Source: Phycisphaerales bacterium
Lineage (GTDB): Bacteria; Planctomycetota; Phycisphaerae; Phycisphaerales; UBA1924
Reading direction: 5' to 3'
Assembly (NCBI GenBank): GCA_947459215.1
Contig: CANHCQ010000002.1
Span: forward strand, 186,001-250,000
DNA length: 64,000 bases
Below are positions 18,113 through 26,264 of this stretch, one piece after another (position 1 is the stretch's first letter; each line of letters begins with the position of its first letter). The position numbers and the translations under genes were made by a program. Under the pieces are notes generated by a model. That model worked only from the letters and a program-made list of their open reading frames with translations. It searched no databases and was not told the origin of the DNA.

Positions 18113-18979
18113 ATGCGATCGTCCCTGCTTTGGTTGGTTCCCGTTGCGTTGGTCTGGAGCCATGCGGTCGCCGACGGCGGTTGGAAAGCTGAAAAAGAGA
18201 CGCGCACGTTGAAGGTGACGGCGTCGGCTGGTCAGCCGCTGAAGGTCAGCACCCGCAACGGGGGCGTGACGGTGGTGCAGGGCACCACGGATCAGATGGT
18301 CGTCACGGCCGAGCTGTACGCCAAGACGAAGGACGATCTGGCGAAGATCGAGATCGAGGCGAGCAACGACAGCGACAACGGATCGGCGGTGCACGTGAAG
18401 TTCCCTGATCCCAAGCAGATGAGCAACATGGGCTGCGCGCTCACGATCGAGATGCCGCGGGCCAAGGGTGTGACCATCGAGGCGAAGAACGGGCCGATCG
18501 AGATTTCGGAGATGGCGGGCAAGGCGGTGCTGGAGACCAGCAACGGCCCGGTGATCATTCGCAATCATGACGGCTCGGTCGTCGTCGAGACGAGCAACGC
18601 ACCGGTGGAGGCGAGCGATGTCACGGGCGCCGTGGCGATCGAGACCAGCAATGGCCCGGTCGAGGTGAACCTGCACGAGTCTGCGAGCGAGAAGTTTGTG
18701 ATTCAGACGAGCAACGCGCCGGTCGAGGTGCGGGTGCCACGGGCTTTCAACGGCATCCTGGGCGTGGAGACCTCGAACGGCAACATCTCGTTTCCGTCGG
18801 AGTCGGACATCACCAAGAAGCCGGGCAACCGGGGCTACGGCGACGTTTCCGGGCAGGCGACGTTCGGCAAGGGCGGGCCGGTGTGCACGATCGAGACGAG
18901 CAACGGGCCGGTGCAGATCCGCTATCGCGGCGAGCAGGACGGCGAGCCCAAGCAGCGCAAGAAGCCCTCGACCCATTGA
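18113..18979 (+). CDS. DUF4097-family secreted beta-helix protein (paralogue of the upstream gene)
   Basis: 288 aa. A Sec signal peptide (about residues 1-21, ending in AVADGG) without a lipobox Cys replaces the lipid anchor of its neighbour. The body repeats ETSNGPV-type turns (VLETSNGPVIIRN, VVETSNAPVEASD, AIETSNGPVEVNL, VIQTSNAPVEVRV), the same beta-helix design as the upstream lipoprotein. A basic C-terminal tail follows. The pair is separated by 133 nt and probably arose by tandem duplication, after which one copy lost or gained the lipid anchor. No catalytic motif is visible. Confidence 0.83.
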   Translation: MRSSLLWLVPVALVWSHAVADGGWKAEKETRTLKVTASAGQPLKVSTRNGGVTVVQGTTDQMVVTAELYAKTKDDLAKIEIEASNDSDNGSAVHVKFPDPKQMSNMGCALTIEMPRAKGVTIEAKNGPIEISEMAGKAVLETSNGPVIIRNHDGSVVVETSNAPVEASDVTGAVAIETSNGPVEVNLHESASEKFVIQTSNAPVEVRVPRAFNGILGVETSNGNISFPSESDITKKPGNRGYGDVSGQATFGKGGPVCTIETSNGPVQIRYRGEQDGEPKQRKKPSTH

Positions 18980-19038
18980 GCCGAGACTCGCGTCAGCGAA
19001 CGACAACCAGACGATCCGGCGTGTGACCGGAGATGCAA

Positions 19039-19074
19039 GACGCCGCGGCGAAGTCCCCACCTCGCCGCGGCGTC
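19039..19074 (+). terminator. Strong hairpin after the DUF4097 pair
   Basis: A perfect 13-bp stem (GACGCCGCGGCGA/TCGCCGCGGCGTC) with a 10-nt loop lies 60 nt after the second DUF4097 gene and 180 nt before fliN. No T-tract follows. It probably insulates the flagellar operon downstream or stabilises the upstream transcript. Confidence 0.5.
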
Positions 19075-19254
19075 GTCGCTTGGGGAGGCCTGAGGATCAA
19101 GGGTGCGGCGCATGGGTTGCGCGGTGTGGGAGGGGAGGCGCAGTCTTGGCGTGGAAAACTCTTGGCGGGGCGCAGGGGGTGCCGATCACAACGGCGACGC
19201 AGGACGCGTCACCGGAGGCGGCGCGCCTTCGGACTTCAACCAGCGAGGGCCAGG

Positions 19255-19767
19255 ATGGCCGACGAGACACCCACCAACTCTGCATCGAACTCGGCGCCGA
19301 CTCCTGAGGGTCAGGCGGCGGCGACACCCCAAGCTGCGACGCCCTCGGACCTTCCGGTGGACCATGCCGCGGAAGCCGCGCTGAAGGCGGCGCAGGACGC
19401 GATCGCGAGCTTGGGCGACTTAACAGGCACGCCGAGTCCCGCGGCAGCGGACGGGGCGGAGCCTTTCGAGCTGCCGTCGTTCACGAGTGGGTCGACCAAC
19501 GGCTCGCCGGCACCGATCGATCTTCTGTCGGACGTTGATCTGCAGGTGAAGATCGAGCTGGGACGCACGCGCATGTTGGTGGAAGATGTGCTGAAGCTCG
19601 CCGACGGGGCCGTGATCGAACTGGACAAGCTGGCCGGCGATCCGGTGGATATCTACGTCAACGAGCGGCACGTCGCCCGGGGCGAGGTGTTGGTCCTCAA
19701 CGACAATTTCTGTGTTCGCATCAATGAAATTCTGTCCGCATCGTCGGAGACGAAGAAGGCGGGATAG
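19255..19767 (+). CDS. fliN: FliN, flagellar motor switch protein
   Basis: 170 aa from ATG 19255, with GAGG 6 nt upstream. FliN is the base of the C-ring and docks FliH for the export ATPase. An Ala/Pro/Ser-rich N-terminal extension (about 85 residues) is followed by a SpoA (surface presentation of antigens) domain. Its motifs are LQVKIELGRTRMLVEDVLKL, DPVDIYVNERHVARGEVLVL and FCVRINEI, the standard FliN signature. It opens the plus-strand cluster ahead of fliO-fliP-fliQ-fliR. FliM is not in this window. Confidence 0.94.
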   Translation: MADETPTNSASNSAPTPEGQAAATPQAATPSDLPVDHAAEAALKAAQDAIASLGDLTGTPSPAAADGAEPFELPSFTSGSTNGSPAPIDLLSDVDLQVKIELGRTRMLVEDVLKLADGAVIELDKLAGDPVDIYVNERHVARGEVLVLNDNFCVRINEILSASSETKKAG

Positions 19768-19837
19768 TTCGTCACGATCGGTCGGCGTGCGGAGCACGCC
19801 GGGGTTCCCTTGACCACCAGCGACAGGATGTCGAGCC

Positions 19838-20722
19838 GTGGGCCGTGTCTGCGTCCAAGTTCTGATCCTCGGCGTGGCCCTCGTGGCAGGGCGCGCGTCG
19901 GCGCGGACGGAGGCGCCGGGTGTGCCGATCGGGCCGGGGCTCCCGGCGGCTGCGGCACCGCGCGCAGACGAATCGGCCGCGCGTGAGACTCCGAAAGCAG
20001 AGCGCGCATCGCCCGAGTCGAGGCCGCTGGGCGGGACGCGAGAGTTACGCAAGGACGCGAAGAAGCGAGACGCGGCTGCGAACGGTGCGACGGACGCGAA
20101 GTCCCCCGCAGCAAGGGAGGGCTCGCCGTTCTCGGGGGTGACCGGTCCGCTGGTCGCGGTGCTGGGGATCATCGGGATCGTGGCGGGGCTGGCGACGCTC
20201 GCGCTGCGAAAGCGTGGTGGGCTGGGCGCGAAGTTCGGCGTGGGTGGGCGAGCACCGGCCGGGATTCTGGAAGTGCTGGGGCGGTATCCGCTCTCGCGGT
20301 CGCAGACGCTGGTGCTGCTGAAGGTCGATCGACGGGTGTTGCTCTTGAGCCAGGCGAAGGTCGGACGGCTTGGTGCGACGCAGCTGTCGACGTTGTGCGA
20401 ACTGACCGAGCCGGAGGATGTGGCGTCGATCCTGACCAAGGTGAACGAGGCGGACGAGAACTCGCTGACGAGTCGTTTCTCGTCGGTGTTCCGGGCGCTT
20501 GATCGCGAAGCCGTCGAGAAGATCGAGCGAGCGGACGTTTCGGTCATTCGGGTCGCGGAGCGCGACACGGAGACGCTGTCGCGCCGTTCGGCTCCGGTGC
20601 TGTTGCCGCAGTCGCGGTCCGTGCCGCAGCGCGCGGAGATGACGGGGGCGCAGGCGGCCGCGTCGATCCGCAGCAGGCTGCAGGCGATCCGGGTTGGCAA
20701 TGGAGCGGGAGGTGCGGCGTGA
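19838..20722 (+). CDS. fliO: FliO, export gate assembly protein
   Basis: 294 aa from GTG 19838, with AGGA about 9 nt upstream. FliO scaffolds FliP assembly. It has an N-terminal signal-like hydrophobic segment (about residues 4-19), then a long Ala/Arg/Pro/Glu-rich linker. One transmembrane helix follows (about 101-123) and then a cytoplasmic FliO domain (APAGILEVLGRYPLSRSQTLVLLKVDRRVLLL, split across 131-162). It is longer than the usual 100-150 aa because of the linker and a C-terminal extension. Its stop overlaps the fliP start by GTGA. Confidence 0.87.
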   Translation: MGRVCVQVLILGVALVAGRASARTEAPGVPIGPGLPAAAAPRADESAARETPKAERASPESRPLGGTRELRKDAKKRDAAANGATDAKSPAAREGSPFSGVTGPLVAVLGIIGIVAGLATLALRKRGGLGAKFGVGGRAPAGILEVLGRYPLSRSQTLVLLKVDRRVLLLSQAKVGRLGATQLSTLCELTEPEDVASILTKVNEADENSLTSRFSSVFRALDREAVEKIERADVSVIRVAERDTETLSRRSAPVLLPQSRSVPQRAEMTGAQAAASIRSRLQAIRVGNGAGGAA

Positions 20723-21666
20723 GGCTCGCGGCGCTGACAATCTTGTGCGTCGTCGGGCTTGCGTCGATGATCACGACACAGGCGTTGGCTCAGGCGGCCG
20801 GGCCGCCGATGCCGGAGTATCGCGGCAATACGCCCGTGATGCCGGGGCAGCAGCCGGCGCTGGATCGATCGATCGCCGAGGCATTCCCCGCGCCGGGGAC
20901 GACATCGTTCAATCCGGTTTCGCTCCTGGAGGCGGCTGGTCGTTCGCTTCCGGGTGGGCAGAGCGCAACGCCAAGCGATGCGCCCATGGCGGCGCTGTCG
21001 ACGCCGGTGACGATTCTGATTCTGCTGACGGTCATCTCGCTCGCGCCCGCGATCGTGCTGATGACGACTTGCTTTCCGCGGATACTGATCGTGCTGGGCC
21101 TCTTGAAGCAGGCGATCGGCGCGCAGGGCGTGCCGCCGCCGCAGGTGATCACGGCGTTGGCGCTGTTCATGACGTTTCTGGTGATGGCGCCGACGTATGA
21201 CCGGATCTACAAGGAAGCGGTGGTGCCGTTCAATCGCGGTGAGATTCGAGATGCAGAGACTCTCTGGGCCAAGGCGCGGCAGCCGGTCCGGGACTTCATG
21301 TTCGATCAGCTCGAGGCGACGGGCAACTGGAACTCGCTCTACACGGTGCTCGAGTACCGCGGCATCGATACGAGCGACCCGGAGAAGCTGACGCGTGCGG
21401 ACGTGGACATGGTGTCACTGGTGCCTGCGTTCATGCTGAGCGAGCTCAAGACCGCGTTTCTGTTGGGGTTTCGCATCTACCTCCCGTTCCTTGTGATCGA
21501 CATGGTGATCAGCAGCTTGTTGATCTCGATGAGCATGATGATGCTGCCGCCGGTGCTGATCAGCTTGCCGTTCAAGTTGTTGTTGTTCGTGATGGTGGAT
21601 GGGTGGCAGCTGGTTGTTGGGGGTCTTCTGCGTGGCTTTGCCACGGCGTCGCCGCTTACTTCCTGA
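20719..21666 (+). CDS. fliP: FliP, export gate channel protein
   Basis: 315 aa. FliP is the main subunit of the FliPQR export channel. A cleavable signal peptide (LAALTILCVVGLASM) is followed by an unusually long Pro-rich linker of about 75 residues. Four membrane segments follow, with family motifs TCFPRILIVLGLLKQAIG, PPPQVITALALFMTFLVMAP (about residues 135-155) and LVPAFMLSELKTAFLLGF. The C-terminus PPVLISLPFKLLLFVMVDGW is the most conserved part. The GTG start is coupled to fliO. Confidence 0.96.
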   Translation: MRLAALTILCVVGLASMITTQALAQAAGPPMPEYRGNTPVMPGQQPALDRSIAEAFPAPGTTSFNPVSLLEAAGRSLPGGQSATPSDAPMAALSTPVTILILLTVISLAPAIVLMTTCFPRILIVLGLLKQAIGAQGVPPPQVITALALFMTFLVMAPTYDRIYKEAVVPFNRGEIRDAETLWAKARQPVRDFMFDQLEATGNWNSLYTVLEYRGIDTSDPEKLTRADVDMVSLVPAFMLSELKTAFLLGFRIYLPFLVIDMVISSLLISMSMMMLPPVLISLPFKLLLFVMVDGWQLVVGGLLRGFATASPLTS

Positions 21667-21676
21667 GGTGTGATCG

Positions 21677-21937
21677 ATGTTCGATGAATCACAACTCGAG
21701 CTGATCCGTGAGTGTCTGGTGGTGACGCTGAAGATCGCCGCGCCGGTGCTGATCGCGGGGATTCTCGTGGGTCTTGTGATCAGCATTATCCAGGCGGTGA
21801 CGTCGATCCAAGACCAGACTCTGGCGTTGATTCCGAAGATCGTGGTGATGGTGTTGGTGGCGGCGGTGCTGCTGCCGTGGACGTTCATCAAGTTGGCGGA
21901 GTACGCGACGGAACTGTTCACCGTTTCGTTGCAGTAA
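21677..21937 (+). CDS. fliQ: FliQ, export gate protein
   Basis: 86 aa, the exact family size. FliQ has two transmembrane helices that pack around FliP/FliR in the export channel. Motifs VTLKIAAPVLIAGILVGLVI and SIIQAVTSIQDQTLALIPKI are typical. It starts 10 nt after fliP, with GAGG upstream, and is followed 17 nt later by fliR. Confidence 0.95.
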   Translation: MFDESQLELIRECLVVTLKIAAPVLIAGILVGLVISIIQAVTSIQDQTLALIPKIVVMVLVAAVLLPWTFIKLAEYATELFTVSLQ

Positions 21938-21953
21938 GGGTGCCCGGAAGTTC

Positions 21954-22751
21954 ATGACGCTTGAGCCATTGATCCATCACCTGGTGCCGTTCATGCTGGT
22001 GGCGTTCCGGATCGCCGGGCTGTTCATCGCCGCGCCGATGATCAGCAGCCCGATGATCCCGGCGAGGGTCAAGGTGCTGGCGGCGATCATGCTGTCGGGA
22101 TGCGTGTATCCGCTGACGCCGGCGTGGCCGCTCGATCCGAAGTCGGTGTCGCTTCTGGAACTGGCGCCGATGGTGGTGGGGGAGGCGCTGATCGGGTACG
22201 TGATCGGCTTCCTCGCGTCGTTGCCCATCGCAGCGGCGGAGATGGCGGGTGTGCTGATCGGGCAGCAGATGGGCTTCGGGCTTGCCAAGGTCTACAGCCC
22301 CGAGACGGACTCGGAGACGGATGTGCTCAGTCAGCTGCTGATGTTCACCATGTTTGCCGGGTATCTCGCGGGAGGCGGGTTGGAATCGGTGTTCTCCGCG
22401 ATCGTCGGGACGTTCGAGCGTGTCGGCCCAGGAGGGATCGGCTTCACGGATGCTCCGCTGATGGTGATCCTCGGCGTGCTCGGAAGCGGGCTGGAGCTCG
22501 CGATGCGGCTGTCGATGCCGGTGGTCGCGACGATTCTGCTGCTGGTGGTCGTGTTCGCGGTGATCGCGAAGACGATGCCGGCGATCAACATCATGAGCGT
22601 GGGCTTCACCGTGAAGGTTCTTGCGGGCTTGCTCGTGATCACGCTGGCGATGCCGGTGATCGCCCGCGTCGGCGGTGAGGAGATCGCCGATGTGATGAAC
22701 ACGATTCAAGAGTGGTCGCGGTCGCTCTCGTCGGGAGGTCGTCATGGCTGA
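21954..22751 (+). CDS. fliR: FliR, export gate protein
   Basis: 265 aa, six or so hydrophobic segments. One copy of FliR completes the export channel with FliP and FliQ and contacts FlhB. Conserved segments are RIAGLFIAAPMISSPMIPARVK, here at about residues 18-39, and GQQMGFGLAKVYSPETDSET, and the C-terminal part with AKTMPAINIMSVGFTVKVLAG. Its last 8 nt overlap the start of flhB, so the two are translationally coupled. Confidence 0.94.
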   Translation: MTLEPLIHHLVPFMLVAFRIAGLFIAAPMISSPMIPARVKVLAAIMLSGCVYPLTPAWPLDPKSVSLLELAPMVVGEALIGYVIGFLASLPIAAAEMAGVLIGQQMGFGLAKVYSPETDSETDVLSQLLMFTMFAGYLAGGGLESVFSAIVGTFERVGPGGIGFTDAPLMVILGVLGSGLELAMRLSMPVVATILLLVVVFAVIAKTMPAINIMSVGFTVKVLAGLLVITLAMPVIARVGGEEIADVMNTIQEWSRSLSSGGRHG

Positions 22752-23811
22752 AGACCTCGGCGAAAAGACGGAAGATCCGACAGGCAAGAAGCTCGGCGAC
22801 GCCCGCGAGAAGGGGCAGGTCGCCAAGAGTCAGGATCTCGTTTCCGCGATCGACTGGGCGGGCGTGCTCATCATGCTGCTTCTGGTGGGCAGCTTGCTGG
22901 TCAAGTCGATGGGAACGATGATGCGGCGGACGCTGGAGGACGGCGGCGGGCTTGCCGCACTTGATCTTGGTGGCATGACCGGCTCGGTGCTGTTCGCGAT
23001 GTTTCACAGCGCGGTGGCGGTGCTGCCGTTCTTCGCCGCCTTCGTTGTTGTCAGCGTCGCGGCCCACTTTGTGCAGTACGGTGCGTTGTTCACGACCGAG
23101 CCGCTGATGCCCAACCTGAACCGCCTGAACCCGATCGAGGGCCTGAGCCGCCTGTTCTCGATGCGTGGGATGGTTCGGACGGTGCTGGGTGTGACGAAGG
23201 TGCTCTTGATATCACTCATCGCGTACCTGGTGATTGCGCCGGAGCTGCCGCAGATCGCGCAGCTGCCGAACCTGACCACCGCGGCCGGACTGCACCGCAT
23301 CTGGTCCATGATGCTGACGCTTGCGACGTGGCTCATCGTGGTGATGCTTGTGATCGGTGCGTCGGACTTCTTCTATCAGCGCTGGCAGCACACCAAGGAC
23401 CTGCGGATGACCAAGCAGGAGGTGAAGGAAGAGCGCAAGAGCATGGACGGCGACCCGCACGTGCGTGGGCGCCGGCGGCAGATGATGCGAGCGATTGCGA
23501 TGCAGCGGATGGGGCAGGCGGTGCCGAGCGCGGACGTGGTGGTGACGAACCCCACGCACTACTCGGTGGCAATCAAGTACGACCCGGAGAAGATGGCGGC
23601 GCCTCGGGTGGTGGCGAAGGGTGCGGACTTCATGGCGATGCGGATCCGGCAGCTCGCGAGCCTGCACGCGGTGCCGATGGTGGAGCGGCCCGCGCTGGCG
23701 CGGGCGTTGTACGCCGCGGTCGAGGTCGGGCAGGAGATTCCGCAGGAGCAGTATCAGGCCGTGGCCGAGGTGCTCGCGTACGTCTATCGCCTGGAGGGCC
23801 GCGCGGCATGA
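22744..23811 (+). CDS. flhB: FlhB, export substrate-specificity switch
   Basis: 355 aa. FlhB has four transmembrane helices and a cytoplasmic domain that self-cleaves between Asn and Pro to switch from rod/hook to filament export. The N-terminus (GEKTEDPTGKKLGDAREKGQ) and the autocleavage site NPTH (residues 269-272, within VVVTNPTHYSVAIKY) are present. It overlaps fliR by 8 nt. Downstream, a 104-nt repeat-filled gap separates it from flhA. Confidence 0.96.
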   Translation: MAEDLGEKTEDPTGKKLGDAREKGQVAKSQDLVSAIDWAGVLIMLLLVGSLLVKSMGTMMRRTLEDGGGLAALDLGGMTGSVLFAMFHSAVAVLPFFAAFVVVSVAAHFVQYGALFTTEPLMPNLNRLNPIEGLSRLFSMRGMVRTVLGVTKVLLISLIAYLVIAPELPQIAQLPNLTTAAGLHRIWSMMLTLATWLIVVMLVIGASDFFYQRWQHTKDLRMTKQEVKEERKSMDGDPHVRGRRRQMMRAIAMQRMGQAVPSADVVVTNPTHYSVAIKYDPEKMAAPRVVAKGADFMAMRIRQLASLHAVPMVERPALARALYAAVEVGQEIPQEQYQAVAEVLAYVYRLEGRAA

Positions 23812-23915
23812 TCAAGCTCTTCCTTTGTCGTCGCTTCGTCGCTCCGATGCTTTGTCGTTCCTTCGGTTTCTACTGCGTTTGCCCGTCTCTGGGTCTCTGC
23901 GTCTCTGCGTAATCC
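23812..23915 (+). repeat. Composite dispersed repeat between flhB and flhA
   Basis: The whole gap between the flhB stop and flhA ATG is low-complexity and unlike the rest of the operon. The left part (23820-23865) contains CTTCGTCGCTCCGATGC, related to repeats inside the aldehyde dehydrogenase and deoC genes. The right part (23885-23911) is GGTCTCTGCGTCTCTGCG, an 8-nt GTCTCTGC unit in tandem; its complement resembles the arms of the 43827-44343 cassette. The repeat runs to within 4 nt of the flhA start and leaves no Shine-Dalgarno there. Confidence 0.65.
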
Positions 23916-26111
23916 ATGGCCAAAGCCCCGCCCAAGCCCCGTCCGATTCCTGCCGCGGCTGCGAAGCCGACGGAGGTGCCGCTCACGCAGGTGATGCCGG
24001 TCTGGATGCGCGGCGTGCACCGGTACCGAGGCCTCATCGTTCCGATTTCGTTCGTGCTGATGCTGGGTGTGCTGCTGGTGCCGCTGCCGCCAGCGGTGAT
24101 GGACGTGCTGATCTGTCTGAACATGAGCTTGGCGGTGGTGGTGCTGCTCACCACGATTCAGATGCAAAAGCCGCTGGAGTTCAGCGTGTTCCCGTCGCTG
24201 CTGCTGGCGACGACGCTGTTTCGGCTGGTGTTGAACGTCGCGAGCACGAGGTTGATCCTGACGGCGGAGGCCAACACGCCCGAGGAAGCGGCGGCGGTCG
24301 CGGGTCACGTGATCATGGCGTTCGGCGAGTTCGTCGCCGGGGCGAACCTTTTCGTCGGCGTCGTGATCTTCCTGATCTTGGTGCTCGTGCAGTGGGTGGT
24401 CATTACCAAAGGTGCCACCCGAATCTCGGAAGTGGCGGCCCGCTTCACGTTGGATGCGATGCCGGGCAAGCAGATGGCGATCGACAGCGATCTGAACGCC
24501 GGGTTGATCGACGAGCAGGAGGCGAGGCGGCGGCGCGAGACGATCTCGCAGGAGGCCGACTTCTTCGGCGCGATGGACGGTGCCTCGAAGTTCGTCCGTG
24601 GCGATGCCATCGCGGGCATCATCATCACGGTCGTGAACGTGCTGGGCGGGTTCGCCGTCGGCATGATCATGAAGGACTGGGACGCCGCCCGGACGATGGA
24701 GGTTTTCACCAAGCTGACGATCGGCGACGGATTGACCAGCCAGATTCCGTCGTTCGTGATCGCGATCGCGTCGGCGTTGATCGTGACGCGATCGGGCAGC
24801 AAGGAAGACCTCGGCGACGAGATGACAGGACAGCTCATCAGTCAGCCCAGGGGTTTGTTCATCACCTCCGGGTTTTTGGTGCTCCTGAGCCTGACGCCTC
24901 TGCCGACGGTGCCGCTGCTGGTGACGGCGGCGGGTCTCGCCGGCATTGGCTTGGCATTGAATCGGCTGACGCGGGACCGCGGGGTGGCCCAGGCCGCGGC
25001 GGACGCCAAGACGACCGAGGCTCCGCCCGCACCGCCTGTCGAGCAGGTGCTGAAAGTGGACACGCTGGAGATCGAGGTCGGCTATGCCCTTGTCGCGCTG
25101 GTGGATGCGGCACAGGGTGGCGACCTGCTTGATCGCATCTCGGCGACGCGGCGGCAGCTGGCGTCGGAACTGGGGCTGGTCATGCCGCCGGTTCGGATTC
25201 GCGACAATCTACAGCTGCCATCGACGGAGTACCGGATCAAGATCCGGGCGAACCCGATCGCGATCGGTCAGACGCGGCCTGGGAAGCTGCTGGCGATGGA
25301 CCCGGGAATCGCCAGCGGGCCGATCACGGGCGACCCGACCAAGGAACCAGCCTTCGGGCTGGATGCGTGGTGGATCGATCCGTCCCTTCGGGCGCGGGCC
25401 GAAACCATGAACTACACGGTGGTTGAGCCCACCGCGGTGTTGGCGACGCACCTGACCGAAGTTGTGAAGCGGCATGCCGATGAGCTGCTCACCCGCGAGG
25501 AAGTGGGCAACCTGCTCGAACAGCTCAAGGAGAAAGCTCCGAAGCTGGTCGACGAGGTTGTGCCGGGCATTCTCAAGCCGACGGAACTGCAGAAGATCCT
25601 GCAGAATCTGCTGCGCGAGCGGGTTCCGATCCGCGATCTCGAGGCGGTTCTTGAGGCGCTGTCGGAGTGGGCGCCGAAGACCAAGGACGTCGAGGTGCTG
25701 ACGGAGTATGTGCGCAACGCCTTGCGTCGGACGATCTGCGGGCTCTACGCCCAGCGCGACGGCCTGAAGCAGCGGCTGGTGTGTGTCACGCTCGACCCCA
25801 GTCTGGAGGACATCATCAACGGCTTCATCGATCGCGGTCCGGGTGGCACGACGGTGAACATGCCCGCTCGCGTCGCGAACCAGATCGCCGATCATGTCGG
25901 GCGGTCCATCCAGCTCGTGACGGCCGGGGGGCACCCGGCGGTCGTCATCTCGTCGCCGCAGGTCCGGGCGGTGGTGCGTCAGATTCTGGATCCGCACATC
26001 CCGGGCGTGGCGGTGCTGGGGTACAACGAGATCATTCCGACGCTGGAGGTGGAGAGCCTGGCGCTGGTGATGCCGCCGGAGTCGATGCTGCAGTCGATCA
26101 AGGCAGCGTGA
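23916..26111 (+). CDS. flhA: FlhA, export gate protein
   Basis: 731 aa. FlhA forms the nonameric export ring that couples proton flow to substrate entry. An N-terminal Pro/Ala tail precedes about eight transmembrane helices (residues 35-330). These carry the family motif ITKGATRISEVAARFTLDAMPGKQMAIDSDL, at about residues 165-195. A large cytoplasmic domain follows, including LVMPPVRIRDNL, TREEVGNLLEQLKEKAPKLV and the end at MPPESMLQSI. It lacks a visible ribosome-binding site because a repeat abuts its ATG. Confidence 0.96.
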   Translation: MAKAPPKPRPIPAAAAKPTEVPLTQVMPVWMRGVHRYRGLIVPISFVLMLGVLLVPLPPAVMDVLICLNMSLAVVVLLTTIQMQKPLEFSVFPSLLLATTLFRLVLNVASTRLILTAEANTPEEAAAVAGHVIMAFGEFVAGANLFVGVVIFLILVLVQWVVITKGATRISEVAARFTLDAMPGKQMAIDSDLNAGLIDEQEARRRRETISQEADFFGAMDGASKFVRGDAIAGIIITVVNVLGGFAVGMIMKDWDAARTMEVFTKLTIGDGLTSQIPSFVIAIASALIVTRSGSKEDLGDEMTGQLISQPRGLFITSGFLVLLSLTPLPTVPLLVTAAGLAGIGLALNRLTRDRGVAQAAADAKTTEAPPAPPVEQVLKVDTLEIEVGYALVALVDAAQGGDLLDRISATRRQLASELGLVMPPVRIRDNLQLPSTEYRIKIRANPIAIGQTRPGKLLAMDPGIASGPITGDPTKEPAFGLDAWWIDPSLRARAETMNYTVVEPTAVLATHLTEVVKRHADELLTREEVGNLLEQLKEKAPKLVDEVVPGILKPTELQKILQNLLRERVPIRDLEAVLEALSEWAPKTKDVEVLTEYVRNALRRTICGLYAQRDGLKQRLVCVTLDPSLEDIINGFIDRGPGGTTVNMPARVANQIADHVGRSIQLVTAGGHPAVVISSPQVRAVVRQILDPHIPGVAVLGYNEIIPTLEVESLALVMPPESMLQSIKAA

Positions 26112-26264
26112 GGAATCAGGGGATCGATTGCACGTCGGCGAGCGAGGCCTCCGATATTCTGGTAGAATCCCGTCACCGACACTCGCGTCGGCGGGTCGTG
26201 TGAGTGGGTTCCAAGGCATGGAGGCCGAGGAACAGATCTTTCTTTCCAGCCACGGATGGCGTGC

